Shown here in pieces: positions 27,600-36,431 of a stretch of DNA of 64,000 bases. Each line of letters starts with the position of its first letter. The first letter of the stretch is position 1. Made by a program: the position numbers and the translations under genes. The stretch is from an uncultured Lachnospiraceae bacterium (GTDB lineage: Bacteria; Bacillota; Clostridia; Lachnospirales; Lachnospiraceae): assembly GCA_934309145.1 (NCBI GenBank), contig CAKRCW010000004.1:62001-126000 (forward strand), read 5' to 3'. Below the pieces are notes generated by a model, which was given only the letters and a program-made list of their open reading frames with translations, had not been told where the DNA came from and ran no database searches.

Positions 27600-29006
27600 A
27601 TGAAGATATTTAACACACTTACAAGACATAAAGATGAATTTGTTCCTATAAATGAGGGCAAGGTTGGAATCTATGTGTGTGGACCTACAGTATATGATTA
27701 CATTCATATAGGTAATGCACGTCCTATGATTGTATTTGACACATTGAGAAGATATCTTGAGTACAAGGGATATGACGTAAATTATGTATCTAACTTTACC
27801 GATGTTGATGACAAGATAATCAAACGTGCAAATGAGGAAGGTGTTGATTCTAAGGTTATATCTGAGCGTTATATCGCAGAATGTAAGAAGGATATGGCAG
27901 CCCTGAATGTAAGAGAGGCAACAACGCATCCAAAAGCAACAGAGGAAATCCCTGATATGATAGAGATGGTTAAGACTCTTATTGAAAAGGGACACGCATA
28001 TGAGGTGAATGGAACAGTATATTTCAGAACAAGAAGCTTTGGAGATTATGGCAAGCTTTCTAAGAAGAATATAGATGACCTTAGAAGTGGATTCAGAGAG
28101 CTTTTGGTTTCAGGTGAGGATGAGAAGGAAGATCCGCTTGATTTTGTTCTCTGGAAGCCTAAGAAGGAGGGCGAACCATCGTGGCCTTCACCTTGGGGAG
28201 AGGGCAGACCGGGCTGGCATCTTGAGTGCTCAGTTATGTCTAAGAAATATATTGGAGATATAATAGATATCCATGCAGGTGGAGAGGATTTGATATTCCC
28301 TCACCATGAAAATGAGATAGCACAGTCAGAGGCTGCTAACGATATAGAGTTTTCGAGATATTGGATGCATAATGGTTTCCTTAAGATTAATAATGAGAAG
28401 ATGTCTAAGTCACTTGGCAACTTCTTCACGGTAAGAGAGATAGGTGAGAAATATGACCTTCAGGTTATAAGATTCTTTATGTTGTCGGCTCATTACAGAA
28501 CACCGCTTAATTTCTCTCAGGAATTAGTTGAGGCATCTAAGAACGGACTTGACAGAATTAAGACTGCTGCAACAAGATTAGATGAGCTTGTAAATGCAGG
28601 AAATGGCGATGCCATGACTGATAAGGAGACAGAAAATGCAAAAGAAATTCAGTCATATGTAGATAAGTTTGAGGCAGCTATGGATGACGACCTTAACACA
28701 GCAGATGCGATATCAGCTATATTTGAGCTTGTTAAGTTTGCTAATACAACTATATCTGATGACAGCACATCTGCATACGCAAAGGCATTATATGATACGC
28801 TTTCAAAGCTGTGTGACATACTCGGTATAGTTATAAAGGAAGATAAGGGTATGCTCGATGACGAAATTGAGAGGCTTATCAGTGAGCGTCAGCAGGCGAG
28901 AAAAGACAGAAACTTTGCAAGAGCAGATGAAATCCGTGACCTGCTTACAGAGAAAGGTATAATTTTAGAGGATACCAGAGAAGGTGTGAGATGGAAGAGA
29001 GCATAA
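27600..29006 (+). CDS. cysS: Cysteine--tRNA ligase
   Basis: A 468-residue class I synthetase that charges tRNA-Cys. The zinc cysteine in YVCGPTVYDYIHIGNARP, the HIGN motif (about 36-39), WHLECS, HHENE and the KMSKS motif EKMSKSLGN are present, with a C-terminal DALR-like helical domain. The ATG at 27600 follows AAGGAG by seven bases and gives the standard N-terminus. It begins the conserved cysS-mrnC-rlmB-sigH order also seen in Bacillus. Confidence 0.97.
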   Translation: MKIFNTLTRHKDEFVPINEGKVGIYVCGPTVYDYIHIGNARPMIVFDTLRRYLEYKGYDVNYVSNFTDVDDKIIKRANEEGVDSKVISERYIAECKKDMAALNVREATTHPKATEEIPDMIEMVKTLIEKGHAYEVNGTVYFRTRSFGDYGKLSKKNIDDLRSGFRELLVSGEDEKEDPLDFVLWKPKKEGEPSWPSPWGEGRPGWHLECSVMSKKYIGDIIDIHAGGEDLIFPHHENEIAQSEAANDIEFSRYWMHNGFLKINNEKMSKSLGNFFTVREIGEKYDLQVIRFFMLSAHYRTPLNFSQELVEASKNGLDRIKTAATRLDELVNAGNGDAMTDKETENAKEIQSYVDKFEAAMDDDLNTADAISAIFELVKFANTTISDDSTSAYAKALYDTLSKLCDILGIVIKEDKGMLDDEIERLISERQQARKDRNFARADEIRDLLTEKGIILEDTREGVRWKRA

Positions 29007-29458
29007 ATGTAAATACCAATACCAGTGAGAAGATAGATATGCTTCGCGGTAATGATATCAACAATGCAGGTGAGGTTAATAACGCATATCAGTATTCGCC
29101 ACTTTCACTTGCGTATATTGGAGACAGTGTGCTTGATTTGATGGTTAAGAGTTATTACGTGATGAACGTAAACAAGCAGACCTACAAATATCACAAGGAT
29201 GTATGCAATATAGTTAAGGCTGGCAATCAGGCTCAATTTATAGATTCCATTATGGATGATTTAAGTGAGGATGAGACTGATGTATATAAGCGTGGCAGAA
29301 ATGCGACAACTCACTCCAAAGCCAAGAATGCTACTATGGGTGAGTATAGGAAGGCTACAGGTCTTGAAGCTCTGTTTGGATATTTATATTTAAAGGGCGA
29401 TATAAAGAGGCTTGAAGCATTTGTCAATAAAATGATACAGGAATACATTAACAAATAG
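28991..29458 (+). CDS. mrnC: Mini-ribonuclease III
   Basis: A 155-residue protein with only the RNase III catalytic domain and no double-stranded-RNA-binding domain. The signature LAYIGDSVLDLMVKSYYV and the later LEALFGYLYL carry the acidic metal-binding residues. In Bacillus the enzyme matures 23S rRNA ends. It starts inside the last codons of cysS, a 16-base overlap. The N-terminal 30 residues before the catalytic domain are polar and longer than usual, and a later start is possible. Confidence 0.93.
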   Translation: MEESINVNTNTSEKIDMLRGNDINNAGEVNNAYQYSPLSLAYIGDSVLDLMVKSYYVMNVNKQTYKYHKDVCNIVKAGNQAQFIDSIMDDLSEDETDVYKRGRNATTHSKAKNATMGEYRKATGLEALFGYLYLKGDIKRLEAFVNKMIQEYINK

Positions 29459-29488
29459 ATGGTATAGAAATCGGAAAGGACATTACAG

Positions 29489-30250
29489 ATGCAGGGTACA
29501 GATGATTTACGTGAGGATGAGCATAAGCTTGAGGGAAGAAATGCTGTAATAGAGGCATTTCGTGCAGGAAGAACAATAGATAAGCTGTATATACAGGATG
29601 GCCTTAAAGACGGAACGATAAGCTCAATCTTAAGGGATGCTAAGAAGCATGATGTCATAGTTAATTTTGTTGCTAAGGAAAAGCTTGACCAGATGTCATC
29701 AACAAGAAAGCACCAGGGTGTTATAGCAATCTGTTCAGCTTATGCCTATGCTGAGGTGGATGATATATTTGCAGCAGCAGAGGCAAAGGGCGAGGATCCA
29801 TTTATCTTTATATTAGATGAGATTGAAGATCCTCATAACCTTGGAGCTATTATCCGTACAGCTAATTTGTGCGGAGCACATGGTGTAATTATTCCTAAGC
29901 GAAGAGCTTCAGGACTTACAGCTACGGTCGTAAAGGCTTCAGCTGGTGCAGTTAATTATACACCAGTTGCAAAGGTGACAAATATTGCTAAGACAATAGA
30001 TGATTTAAAAAAGCGTGGAATGTGGTTTGCCTGTGCAGATATGGACGGACAGCTTATGTATGACTGCAACTTAACTGGTGCAATAGGACTTGTGATTGGT
30101 AATGAGGGAAGTGGTGTAAGCCGCCTTGTCAAAGAAAAATGTGATTATGTTGTTTCAATTCCTATGAAGGGAGATATTGATTCGCTTAACGCATCTGTTG
30201 CTGCCGGAGTACTGGCATATGAGGTAGTACGACAGAAGATGGGGAGATAA
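29489..30250 (+). CDS. rlmB: 23S rRNA (guanosine-2'-O-)-methyltransferase
   Basis: A 253-residue SpoU/TrmH-family (SPOUT) methyltransferase using S-adenosylmethionine. An N-terminal substrate-binding domain (LEGRNAVIEAFRAG) is followed by the knot motifs EDPHNLGAIIRTA, LVIGNEGSGV and SIPMKGDIDSLNASVAAGV. It methylates the ribose of one guanosine in domain V of 23S rRNA in E. coli. The position between mrnC and sigH agrees with the assignment. Confidence 0.93.
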   Translation: MQGTDDLREDEHKLEGRNAVIEAFRAGRTIDKLYIQDGLKDGTISSILRDAKKHDVIVNFVAKEKLDQMSSTRKHQGVIAICSAYAYAEVDDIFAAAEAKGEDPFIFILDEIEDPHNLGAIIRTANLCGAHGVIIPKRRASGLTATVVKASAGAVNYTPVAKVTNIAKTIDDLKKRGMWFACADMDGQLMYDCNLTGAIGLVIGNEGSGVSRLVKEKCDYVVSIPMKGDIDSLNASVAAGVLAYEVVRQKMGR

Positions 30251-30267
30251 CATATAGGGGAGATTAG

Positions 30268-30867
30268 ATGAAATACGATAATTTATCTGATAATGAGGTA
30301 ATAGAGCTTATACATTCAGGGGATGCTGATGCAATGGAGTATATGCTAAAGAGGTATGGCAATCTGGTTAAGCGTGAGATAAGAACTGTATATCTCATCG
30401 GGGCTGAGACTGAGGATATAGCACAGGAGGGCATGATAGGTCTTTTTAAAGCTATCCGTGATTATGAGACAGATAAGGGGAGCAACTTCTCTACCTTTGC
30501 AACGTTGTGTGTCAGGAGACAGATAAAGACAGCTATAACAGCCTCTAACAGAAAAAAACATACCCCGCTAAATACTTATGTTTCAATCTATGCGGAAAAT
30601 GATGAGTATGGCACTATGCTTGCTGATAATCTTGAGGCTGAGGAGAATCAGACGAATCCTGAGAATATGGTTATTGCAAGAGAACAGCAGAGCGTTCTTT
30701 CCAGGCAGATAGAGTCGGAGCTAAGTCCCCTTGAGAGAAAGGTTTTACATCTGTATCTTGGTGGAATGTCCCGCATGGATATGGCACTTGAGCTTGGCAA
30801 AAGCGAGAAATCTGTGAGCAATGCCCTACAGCGTATAAGGGGTAAGCTGAGCCGAAATAATTCTTGA
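30268..30867 (+). CDS. sigH: RNA polymerase sigma-H type factor
   Basis: A 199-residue sigma-70 family protein with region 2 (EYMLKRYGNLVKREIRTVY, DIAQEGMIGLFKAIRDY) and region 4 (LSPLERKVLHLYLGGMSRMDMALELGKSEKSVSNALQRIR). Size and location after cysS-mrnC-rlmB fit sigma-H, which directs early sporulation and competence genes in Bacillus. Whether this organism sporulates cannot be told here. The final stop overlaps the -35 of the tRNA promoter. Confidence 0.88.
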   Translation: MKYDNLSDNEVIELIHSGDADAMEYMLKRYGNLVKREIRTVYLIGAETEDIAQEGMIGLFKAIRDYETDKGSNFSTFATLCVRRQIKTAITASNRKKHTPLNTYVSIYAENDEYGTMLADNLEAEENQTNPENMVIAREQQSVLSRQIESELSPLERKVLHLYLGGMSRMDMALELGKSEKSVSNALQRIRGKLSRNNS

Positions 30868-30892
30868 CATTGATATGAAAATACAGTATTAT
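30864..30892 (+). promoter_or_regulatory. Near-consensus promoter of tRNA-Thr
   Basis: A perfect TTGACA and TATTAT are separated by exactly 17 bases. The TTGACA includes the TGA stop of sigH (30865-30867). Transcription would begin near 30899, about 18 bases before the tRNA. Confidence 0.85.
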
Positions 30893-30916
30893 CATAGCTG
30901 TGTTTCAAATACACAA

Positions 30917-30989
30917 GCTGCTGTAGCACAGTCGGTAGTGCGTCGCATTGGTAGTGCGGAGGTCACGGGTTCGATTCCCGTCAGCAGCT
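30917..30989 (+). tRNA. tRNA-Thr (anticodon GGT)
   Basis: The full cloverleaf folds by hand: acceptor GCTGCTG with CAGCAGC, D stem GCAC/GTGC with GG in the loop, anticodon stem TCGCA/TGCGG, loop TTGGTAG with anticodon GGT, T stem ACGGG/CCCGT with loop TTCGATT. The discriminator is T and no CCA is encoded. A run of seven T begins at the discriminator, so the T/acceptor arms may end transcription. It reads ACC and ACU codons. Confidence 0.96.
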
Positions 30990-31051
30990 TTTTTTGTGCG
31001 CAAAAATATCAAAAATATGAAAATTATAGTGCATCCTACAATATGTTGTGG

Positions 31052-31057
31052 TATAAT
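31052..31057 (+). promoter_or_regulatory. Possible extended -10 promoter before the dockerin gene
   Basis: A perfect TATAAT is preceded by TGG, the extended -10 pattern. No convincing -35 is seen. It lies 50 bases before the dockerin gene and would serve both it and the cohesin gene. Confidence 0.5.
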
Positions 31058-31106
31058 TATTATGCTTTACTATGGTATGGTTTACATAATTTACAGGAGC
31101 ACACGC

Positions 31107-32942
31107 ATGAAAAAATCTAAAAGATTTATATATAGTATAATTGCCTTTATGTTGGCATTTAATATATTATCTCCAATACAATATGATATAAGTTCTATTG
31201 CTGCCACATCTGGCAGTATTAATTCAAGTTATGTTTATTTTAGGGAGACGCCGGGTGGCACCCCAATAAAAGATCAGAACGGAACAGTTATTATGCTTAT
31301 GGCTGGACAACAGCTAACAGTTCTTGATACCGCTAATTCAGCGTGGTATAAGGTTTCTTTATCATATTCCGGAAACAGTTATACAGGATATGTTTCATCT
31401 CAGTTCGTTTCTATAAATCAGGATGGAGGAGCTTCTAATCCGTCATCTGACGCAGATTTTGAAACCAGACTGTCAGCTCAGGGATTCCCTGAAAGTTATA
31501 AGGTTTATCTTAGAAAATTACATGAGAGTTATCCTAATTGGGAGTTTAAGGCAGTTCAGACTGGAATCGACTGGAATACCTTAGTTTCAAATGAGGTTAA
31601 TAAACAGGGACAGATTAAAAACCTTGTGTATGGTTCAAGATCATATCCACATTATAATTGGCGTTCAACAGCTGTAGGATATAATTACGTTAAGGACACA
31701 TGGAGTCCTTATGATGGAACAACATGGTATGCAGCATCGGATGAACTTGTGACATATTATTTAGATCCGCGTACATATCTTTATGAGAATTATATATTTG
31801 TATTTGAGAGTCTTTCATATCAACAGGGCGTACAGAATGAGAGTGGAGTGGAGGCAATCCTTAAGGGCTCATTTATGTATCAGACTATTCCTGTCGGTGA
31901 GAGCAAGACATATGCACAGATAATAATGGATGCGGCAGCACAAAGTGGTGTCAGCCCTTATCACATTGCATCACGTATAAGGCTTGAGATGGGTACGACA
32001 GCGGGAGTTGCGGCAAGTGGCAAGAGTACATCTTATCCCGGAATATATAACTACTATAATATAGGTGCGACAGATACGGCAAATGGTTCTCCGGTAACTA
32101 AAGGACTTGCGTGGGCTGCTGCATCAGGTTCGTACGGCAGACCTTGGAACACTGTATCAAAGTCAATTATAGGAGGCTCACAGTTCCTTGGCGCATCATA
32201 TATAAATGTCGGGCAGAATACACTATACACACAGAAATTTAATGTTACAAATAAGGGAAGCCTTTACAGTCACCAATATATGACGAATGTTCAGGCACCT
32301 GCAACGGAGTGTCTCACTAACTATAATGCATACAAGAACAACAATCTTCTTGCATCATCAATGGTATTTGAGATACCTGTATATAATAATATGCCGAATA
32401 CCGCAGTATCAAAGCCTGCTGATTCAGGAAATCCTAACAACTGGCTTAAGACCTTGTCTGTTGACGGATATTCGCTTACACCTACATTTAGTATAAACCA
32501 GACGACAAGCTATTCGCTTATCCTTCATTCATCAGTGTCAAGCGTTAACATATCAGGAAGTACAGTAAATAGTGCTGCTAAGATTACAGGACTTGGAGGC
32601 TACCAGTTAGCCGAGGGAACTAATACCATAAATGTGACAGTTACGGCACAGAGTGGTGCAACCAGAACCTACACACTTACGATAGTTAGAGGAAATGCAT
32701 CATCCGGTAATAACAATCCGGGTCAAAATAACAATAATACGGGAGGCACAGTAAGCGGTGCAAAGGGTGATGTAAATGGTGATGGTAAGATTTCGGTGCT
32801 TGATATAATAAAGGTACAGAGGGTTATAGTTGGACTTGATGCTTATGATGCTGCCTGCGATGTAAACGGAGATGGCAAGGTTACAATCTTAGATGTAGTA
32901 AGATTACAGCGTCATATAGTTGGAATAGAGCCTATTAACTGA
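31107..32942 (+). CDS. Secreted SH3b / glucosaminidase-like / cadherin-like / dockerin protein
   Basis: A 611-residue exported protein: signal peptide (1-33, ending near IAATS), SH3b-like cell-wall-binding domain (about 38-100), a large domain resembling endo-beta-N-acetylglucosaminidases (about 115-435, with IASRIRLEMGT and YNYYNIGA), a cadherin-like beta-sandwich (about 450-535), an Asn/Gly linker and a type I dockerin of two calcium-binding repeats (DVNGDGKISVLDI at about 555 and DVNGDGKVTILDV at about 585). The likely job is peptidoglycan cleavage while docked to a cohesin. The ATG at 31107 follows AGGAGC and opens the signal peptide. The cohesin gene starts 20 bases downstream. Confidence 0.85.
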   Translation: MKKSKRFIYSIIAFMLAFNILSPIQYDISSIAATSGSINSSYVYFRETPGGTPIKDQNGTVIMLMAGQQLTVLDTANSAWYKVSLSYSGNSYTGYVSSQFVSINQDGGASNPSSDADFETRLSAQGFPESYKVYLRKLHESYPNWEFKAVQTGIDWNTLVSNEVNKQGQIKNLVYGSRSYPHYNWRSTAVGYNYVKDTWSPYDGTTWYAASDELVTYYLDPRTYLYENYIFVFESLSYQQGVQNESGVEAILKGSFMYQTIPVGESKTYAQIIMDAAAQSGVSPYHIASRIRLEMGTTAGVAASGKSTSYPGIYNYYNIGATDTANGSPVTKGLAWAAASGSYGRPWNTVSKSIIGGSQFLGASYINVGQNTLYTQKFNVTNKGSLYSHQYMTNVQAPATECLTNYNAYKNNNLLASSMVFEIPVYNNMPNTAVSKPADSGNPNNWLKTLSVDGYSLTPTFSINQTTSYSLILHSSVSSVNISGSTVNSAAKITGLGGYQLAEGTNTINVTVTAQSGATRTYTLTIVRGNASSGNNNPGQNNNNTGGTVSGAKGDVNGDGKISVLDIIKVQRVIVGLDAYDAACDVNGDGKVTILDVVRLQRHIVGIEPIN

Positions 32943-32961
32943 TGAACAGGAGGATGGTCTT

Positions 32962-34716
32962 ATGAAGAAAATAAAAAAAATACTACCTATAATTATGATA
33001 TTGATACTGGTGCTTGGGACTAATATAGGACATACCGATGTCAAAGCAGCGGGTGCCTCTGTAACGATTGCATTATCATCAAGCACTGTCAGTATAGGCG
33101 GCTCGGTTACTGCCACAGTTACAGTAAGTGGTTCTGATGTCACAGCATATGATATATATGTGACTTATAATTCAGCGGTATTGCAGTATGTATCGGGAAG
33201 CGGAGCAGCACAGGTAAATGGCGGCGGAGGCACAATAAGATTAGTAGGAAGTCCGGGTGGTACATCAATTAATTTTACCGCAATCGCTAATGGAACATGC
33301 TATATTTCAACAAGCGGAACAGAGGTATACAATGTAAATTATGAGCAGCTTGCAATTACACATGCAGGTGCAAATGTAACAGTTGCAACTGAAACCACAA
33401 CAGAGAGTCCGACAACTGAAAATGATAATAAGGATGATAAAGACGACGAGAAAACAACGGAGGATGATGGACGTTCAGCTAACTGTAACTTAAAGAGCTT
33501 ACAGGTATCACCGGGAACCTTAGATCCTGCATTTTCGTCATCTAAGACATCATATTTTGTACAGCTTGACGAAGATGCGACAAGCATTGTTGTAAGTGCA
33601 GCGACAGAGGATGAGAAGGCAACAACAAGCATATCTGGTGCAGATGAGCTTAAAAAGGGAGAAAATATAGTTTCAATAACCGTAACAGCGGAGAATGGTG
33701 CAGTAAAGGTATATAAGATACGAGTTGCTGTTGGTGATATATTGGAAAACGCAGAGGTTACAATAGATGGAGCTTTATACACAATTGTAAATGAGGTTAC
33801 TGACTTGGCTGTACCTGAGCTTTTTTCGGCAACAACCTTAAAGTACAAGGAATGGGATGTAATGGCATATGAATCTCCTAATAAGAAGATTATTATTGTA
33901 TGTCTTGAAAATGAGGACTTTGAGCGTGCGTGGTTTATATATGATGAGCAGACAGACTCGTTTTATCCATATTGCGAGTATTCAGCGAGCTATAACAGAT
34001 ATATAATTATTTCTGTTCCCGCAGGAGTTCCGGTTCCGGAAGGATATATCGAGACTGAACTGAGTATACAGAAAAATAAAGTGACTGCTTATCAGATGGC
34101 TAATCCTTCGGATGAGGATATATATCTTATCTATGCCATGAATTTAGAGGGCAGCGAAGGTTTCTATTTATATGATACAGTTGAAGGAACATTTATGAGA
34201 TATATTTCTGATGAAGTGATAGAGACACCTACTGATGTGGCAACGGTTACAGATGCAACTCCTCTTGATGCGTCAGGCGATGAGGATGAGGGCTTCTTCA
34301 CAAAGGATGTATTGATATATATAATATGTGGTCTTGGTGCATTACTTATTGTATTTATTATTTTGACAATAGTATTTGCCGCAAAGAAAAAGAGCGTTGG
34401 ACATGAGCTTGAACAGGCAGAGGATATGATAGGTCATCTTACTGATAAGGATGTCAAGAAAGAAAATCCTTCAAAGGAGCCTGTATCAGCAAAGGAAACA
34501 GTGCTTATGCCTATATCAGGAGATGAAATGGGCAAGAATAATAAGATAGATTCTGACCTTGAGGAAATCAGAACTGTGTATGATGAGCTTTCTATTCAGT
34601 CAGCTAAGATAAATGATAAAATCAAGCAGGATTATGATGCTAATATGGACAGTGCATTTGCAGATAATAAGGTGGATGCTAAAGAAGAGCCTGATGTTGA
34701 CGATAAACTTAAATGA
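32962..34716 (+). CDS. Membrane-anchored cohesin-domain protein
   Basis: A 584-residue protein: signal peptide (1-29), a cohesin-like beta-sandwich (about 32-147, starting SVTIALSSSTVSIGGSVTATVTVSG in two strands, with AYDIYVTYNSAVLQYVSG), a Thr/Glu/Asp linker, a cadherin-like domain (about 172-255), an uncharacterised domain (about 260-420), one transmembrane helix (about 451-473) and a charged cytoplasmic tail of 110 residues. It probably displays a cohesin at the cell surface to hold the dockerin protein of the preceding gene. There is no LPXTG sorting signal. Cohesin family assignment is by pattern, without a search. Confidence 0.75.
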   Translation: MKKIKKILPIIMILILVLGTNIGHTDVKAAGASVTIALSSSTVSIGGSVTATVTVSGSDVTAYDIYVTYNSAVLQYVSGSGAAQVNGGGGTIRLVGSPGGTSINFTAIANGTCYISTSGTEVYNVNYEQLAITHAGANVTVATETTTESPTTENDNKDDKDDEKTTEDDGRSANCNLKSLQVSPGTLDPAFSSSKTSYFVQLDEDATSIVVSAATEDEKATTSISGADELKKGENIVSITVTAENGAVKVYKIRVAVGDILENAEVTIDGALYTIVNEVTDLAVPELFSATTLKYKEWDVMAYESPNKKIIIVCLENEDFERAWFIYDEQTDSFYPYCEYSASYNRYIIISVPAGVPVPEGYIETELSIQKNKVTAYQMANPSDEDIYLIYAMNLEGSEGFYLYDTVEGTFMRYISDEVIETPTDVATVTDATPLDASGDEDEGFFTKDVLIYIICGLGALLIVFIILTIVFAAKKKSVGHELEQAEDMIGHLTDKDVKKENPSKEPVSAKETVLMPISGDEMGKNNKIDSDLEEIRTVYDELSIQSAKINDKIKQDYDANMDSAFADNKVDAKEEPDVDDKLK

Positions 34717-34760
34717 TGTTAAGATGTAATTTATATATGACAGAGCAGGAGGAGGCTTAC

Positions 34761-36422
34761 ATGGAAGGCGAAGCAGTATCAAAGAATTTTATTGAGCAGG
34801 AGATAGAGAAAGATCTTAAAGAAGGAAAATACAATACAGTTGTGACAAGATTTCCACCTGAGCCAAATGGTTATCTTCACATTGGACATGCAAAGTCTAT
34901 ATTACTTAATTATGGACTTGCAAAGGAGTATGGCGGTAAGTTTAATTTCCGTTTTGACGATACCAACCCTACAAAGGAAAAGACAGAATTTGTACAGTCA
35001 ATCATAGATGATATCAAGTGGTTAGGTGCTGATTTTGGAGATAAGATATTATTTGCATCTGATTACTTTGACGATATGTATGAGGCAGCTATCAAACTTA
35101 TCAAGAAGGGCAAGGCATATGTATGTGACCTTACTGCCGACGAGATAAGAGAATACAGGGGTACACTTAAGGAGCCTGGCAAGAACAGTCCTTATCGTGA
35201 CAGAACAATAGAGGAGAACTTAAGTTTATTCGAGGGAATGAAGAATGGTGAGTTCCCTGACGGAAGCAAGGTTTTGAGAGCTAAGATTGATATGGCAAGT
35301 CCTAATATCAATATGAGAGACCCTGTCATTTATCGTATCGCACGTATGACACATCACAACACAGGTGATAAGTGGTGTATATATCCTATGTATGATTTTG
35401 CACATCCTATAGAGGATGCGATAGAGGGTATTACACATTCTATATGTACATTGGAGTTCGAGGATCACAGACCTCTCTATGAGTGGGTTGTAAATGAGCT
35501 TGAGTACGAGCAGCCACCTAGACAGATAGAGTTTGCAAAGCTCTATTTAACTAATGTTGTAACAGGTAAGCGTTATATCAAGAAGCTTGTTGAGGATGGC
35601 ATAGTTGATGGATGGGACGATCCTAGACTTGTTTCTTTGTCAGCATTAAGGAGACGTGGTTTTACACCTGAGTCTATCAAGAAGTTCATGGAGCTTGTAG
35701 GAATATCCAAGTCACAGAGCTCTGTTGATTATGCTATGCTGGAGTACTGTATAAGAGAGGACCTTAAGCTTAAGGTCAACCGTATGATGGCTGTATTAGA
35801 TCCTATCAAGCTTGTTATAGATAATTATCCTGAAGGTCAGGTAGAATACTTTGATATTGACAATAATCAGGAGAATCCAGAGGCAGGAACAAGAAAGGTC
35901 GCATTCAGCCGTGAGCTTTATATTGACAGAGAGGACTTCATGGAGGAGCCTCCTAAGAAGTATTTCAGACTTTTCCCTGGCAACGAGGTAAGATTAAAGG
36001 GTGCATATTTTGTTAAATGTGTTGATTATAAGAAGGATGCAGACGGAAAGGTAACAGAGATTCACTGTACCTATGATCCTGAGACAAGAAGTGGTTCAGG
36101 CTTTGAGGGCAGAAAGGTTAAGGGAACAATTCACTGGGTATCAGCGGAGAGTGCTGTTGATGCTGAGGTTCGTCTGTATGAGAACATAGTTGATGAGGAA
36201 AAGGGTAAGTTAAATGATGATGGAACATTGAATTACAACCCTAATTCACTTACAGTACTTCAGAATTGTAAGCTTGAGGCTGCATTTAAGGATGCTAAGA
36301 AGGGAGATTCATTCCAGTTCCTTCGTCATGGTTATTTTTGTGTTGATACAAAGGATACGACAGATGATAAGCTCGTATTTAACCGTATTGTATCACTTAA
36401 GAGTTCGTATAAGCCTAATTAG
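34761..36422 (+). CDS. glnS: Glutamine--tRNA ligase
   Basis: A 553-residue class I synthetase, close to the E. coli length. It has FPPEPNGYLHIGHAKSI with the HIGH motif (40-43), FRFDDTNP, HNTGDKWCIYPMYDFAHP, and the C-terminal beta-barrels (KVKGTIHWVSA). The KMSKS-like loop reads VVTGKRYIKKLV where E. coli has VMSKRKLNLLV. The ATG at 34761 was chosen for the AGGAGGAGG ending five bases before it. Many Gram-positives lack this enzyme and use the amidotransferase route instead. Confidence 0.94.
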   Translation: MEGEAVSKNFIEQEIEKDLKEGKYNTVVTRFPPEPNGYLHIGHAKSILLNYGLAKEYGGKFNFRFDDTNPTKEKTEFVQSIIDDIKWLGADFGDKILFASDYFDDMYEAAIKLIKKGKAYVCDLTADEIREYRGTLKEPGKNSPYRDRTIEENLSLFEGMKNGEFPDGSKVLRAKIDMASPNINMRDPVIYRIARMTHHNTGDKWCIYPMYDFAHPIEDAIEGITHSICTLEFEDHRPLYEWVVNELEYEQPPRQIEFAKLYLTNVVTGKRYIKKLVEDGIVDGWDDPRLVSLSALRRRGFTPESIKKFMELVGISKSQSSVDYAMLEYCIREDLKLKVNRMMAVLDPIKLVIDNYPEGQVEYFDIDNNQENPEAGTRKVAFSRELYIDREDFMEEPPKKYFRLFPGNEVRLKGAYFVKCVDYKKDADGKVTEIHCTYDPETRSGSGFEGRKVKGTIHWVSAESAVDAEVRLYENIVDEEKGKLNDDGTLNYNPNSLTVLQNCKLEAAFKDAKKGDSFQFLRHGYFCVDTKDTTDDKLVFNRIVSLKSSYKPN

Positions 36423-36431
36423 GAGGGGCAT

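Noticed and set aside
27513..27995. Minus-strand ORF of 160 codons
   Set aside because: It is antisense to cysS and its promoter region, with atypical composition (many Cys, Tyr, Ile) and no ribosome site.
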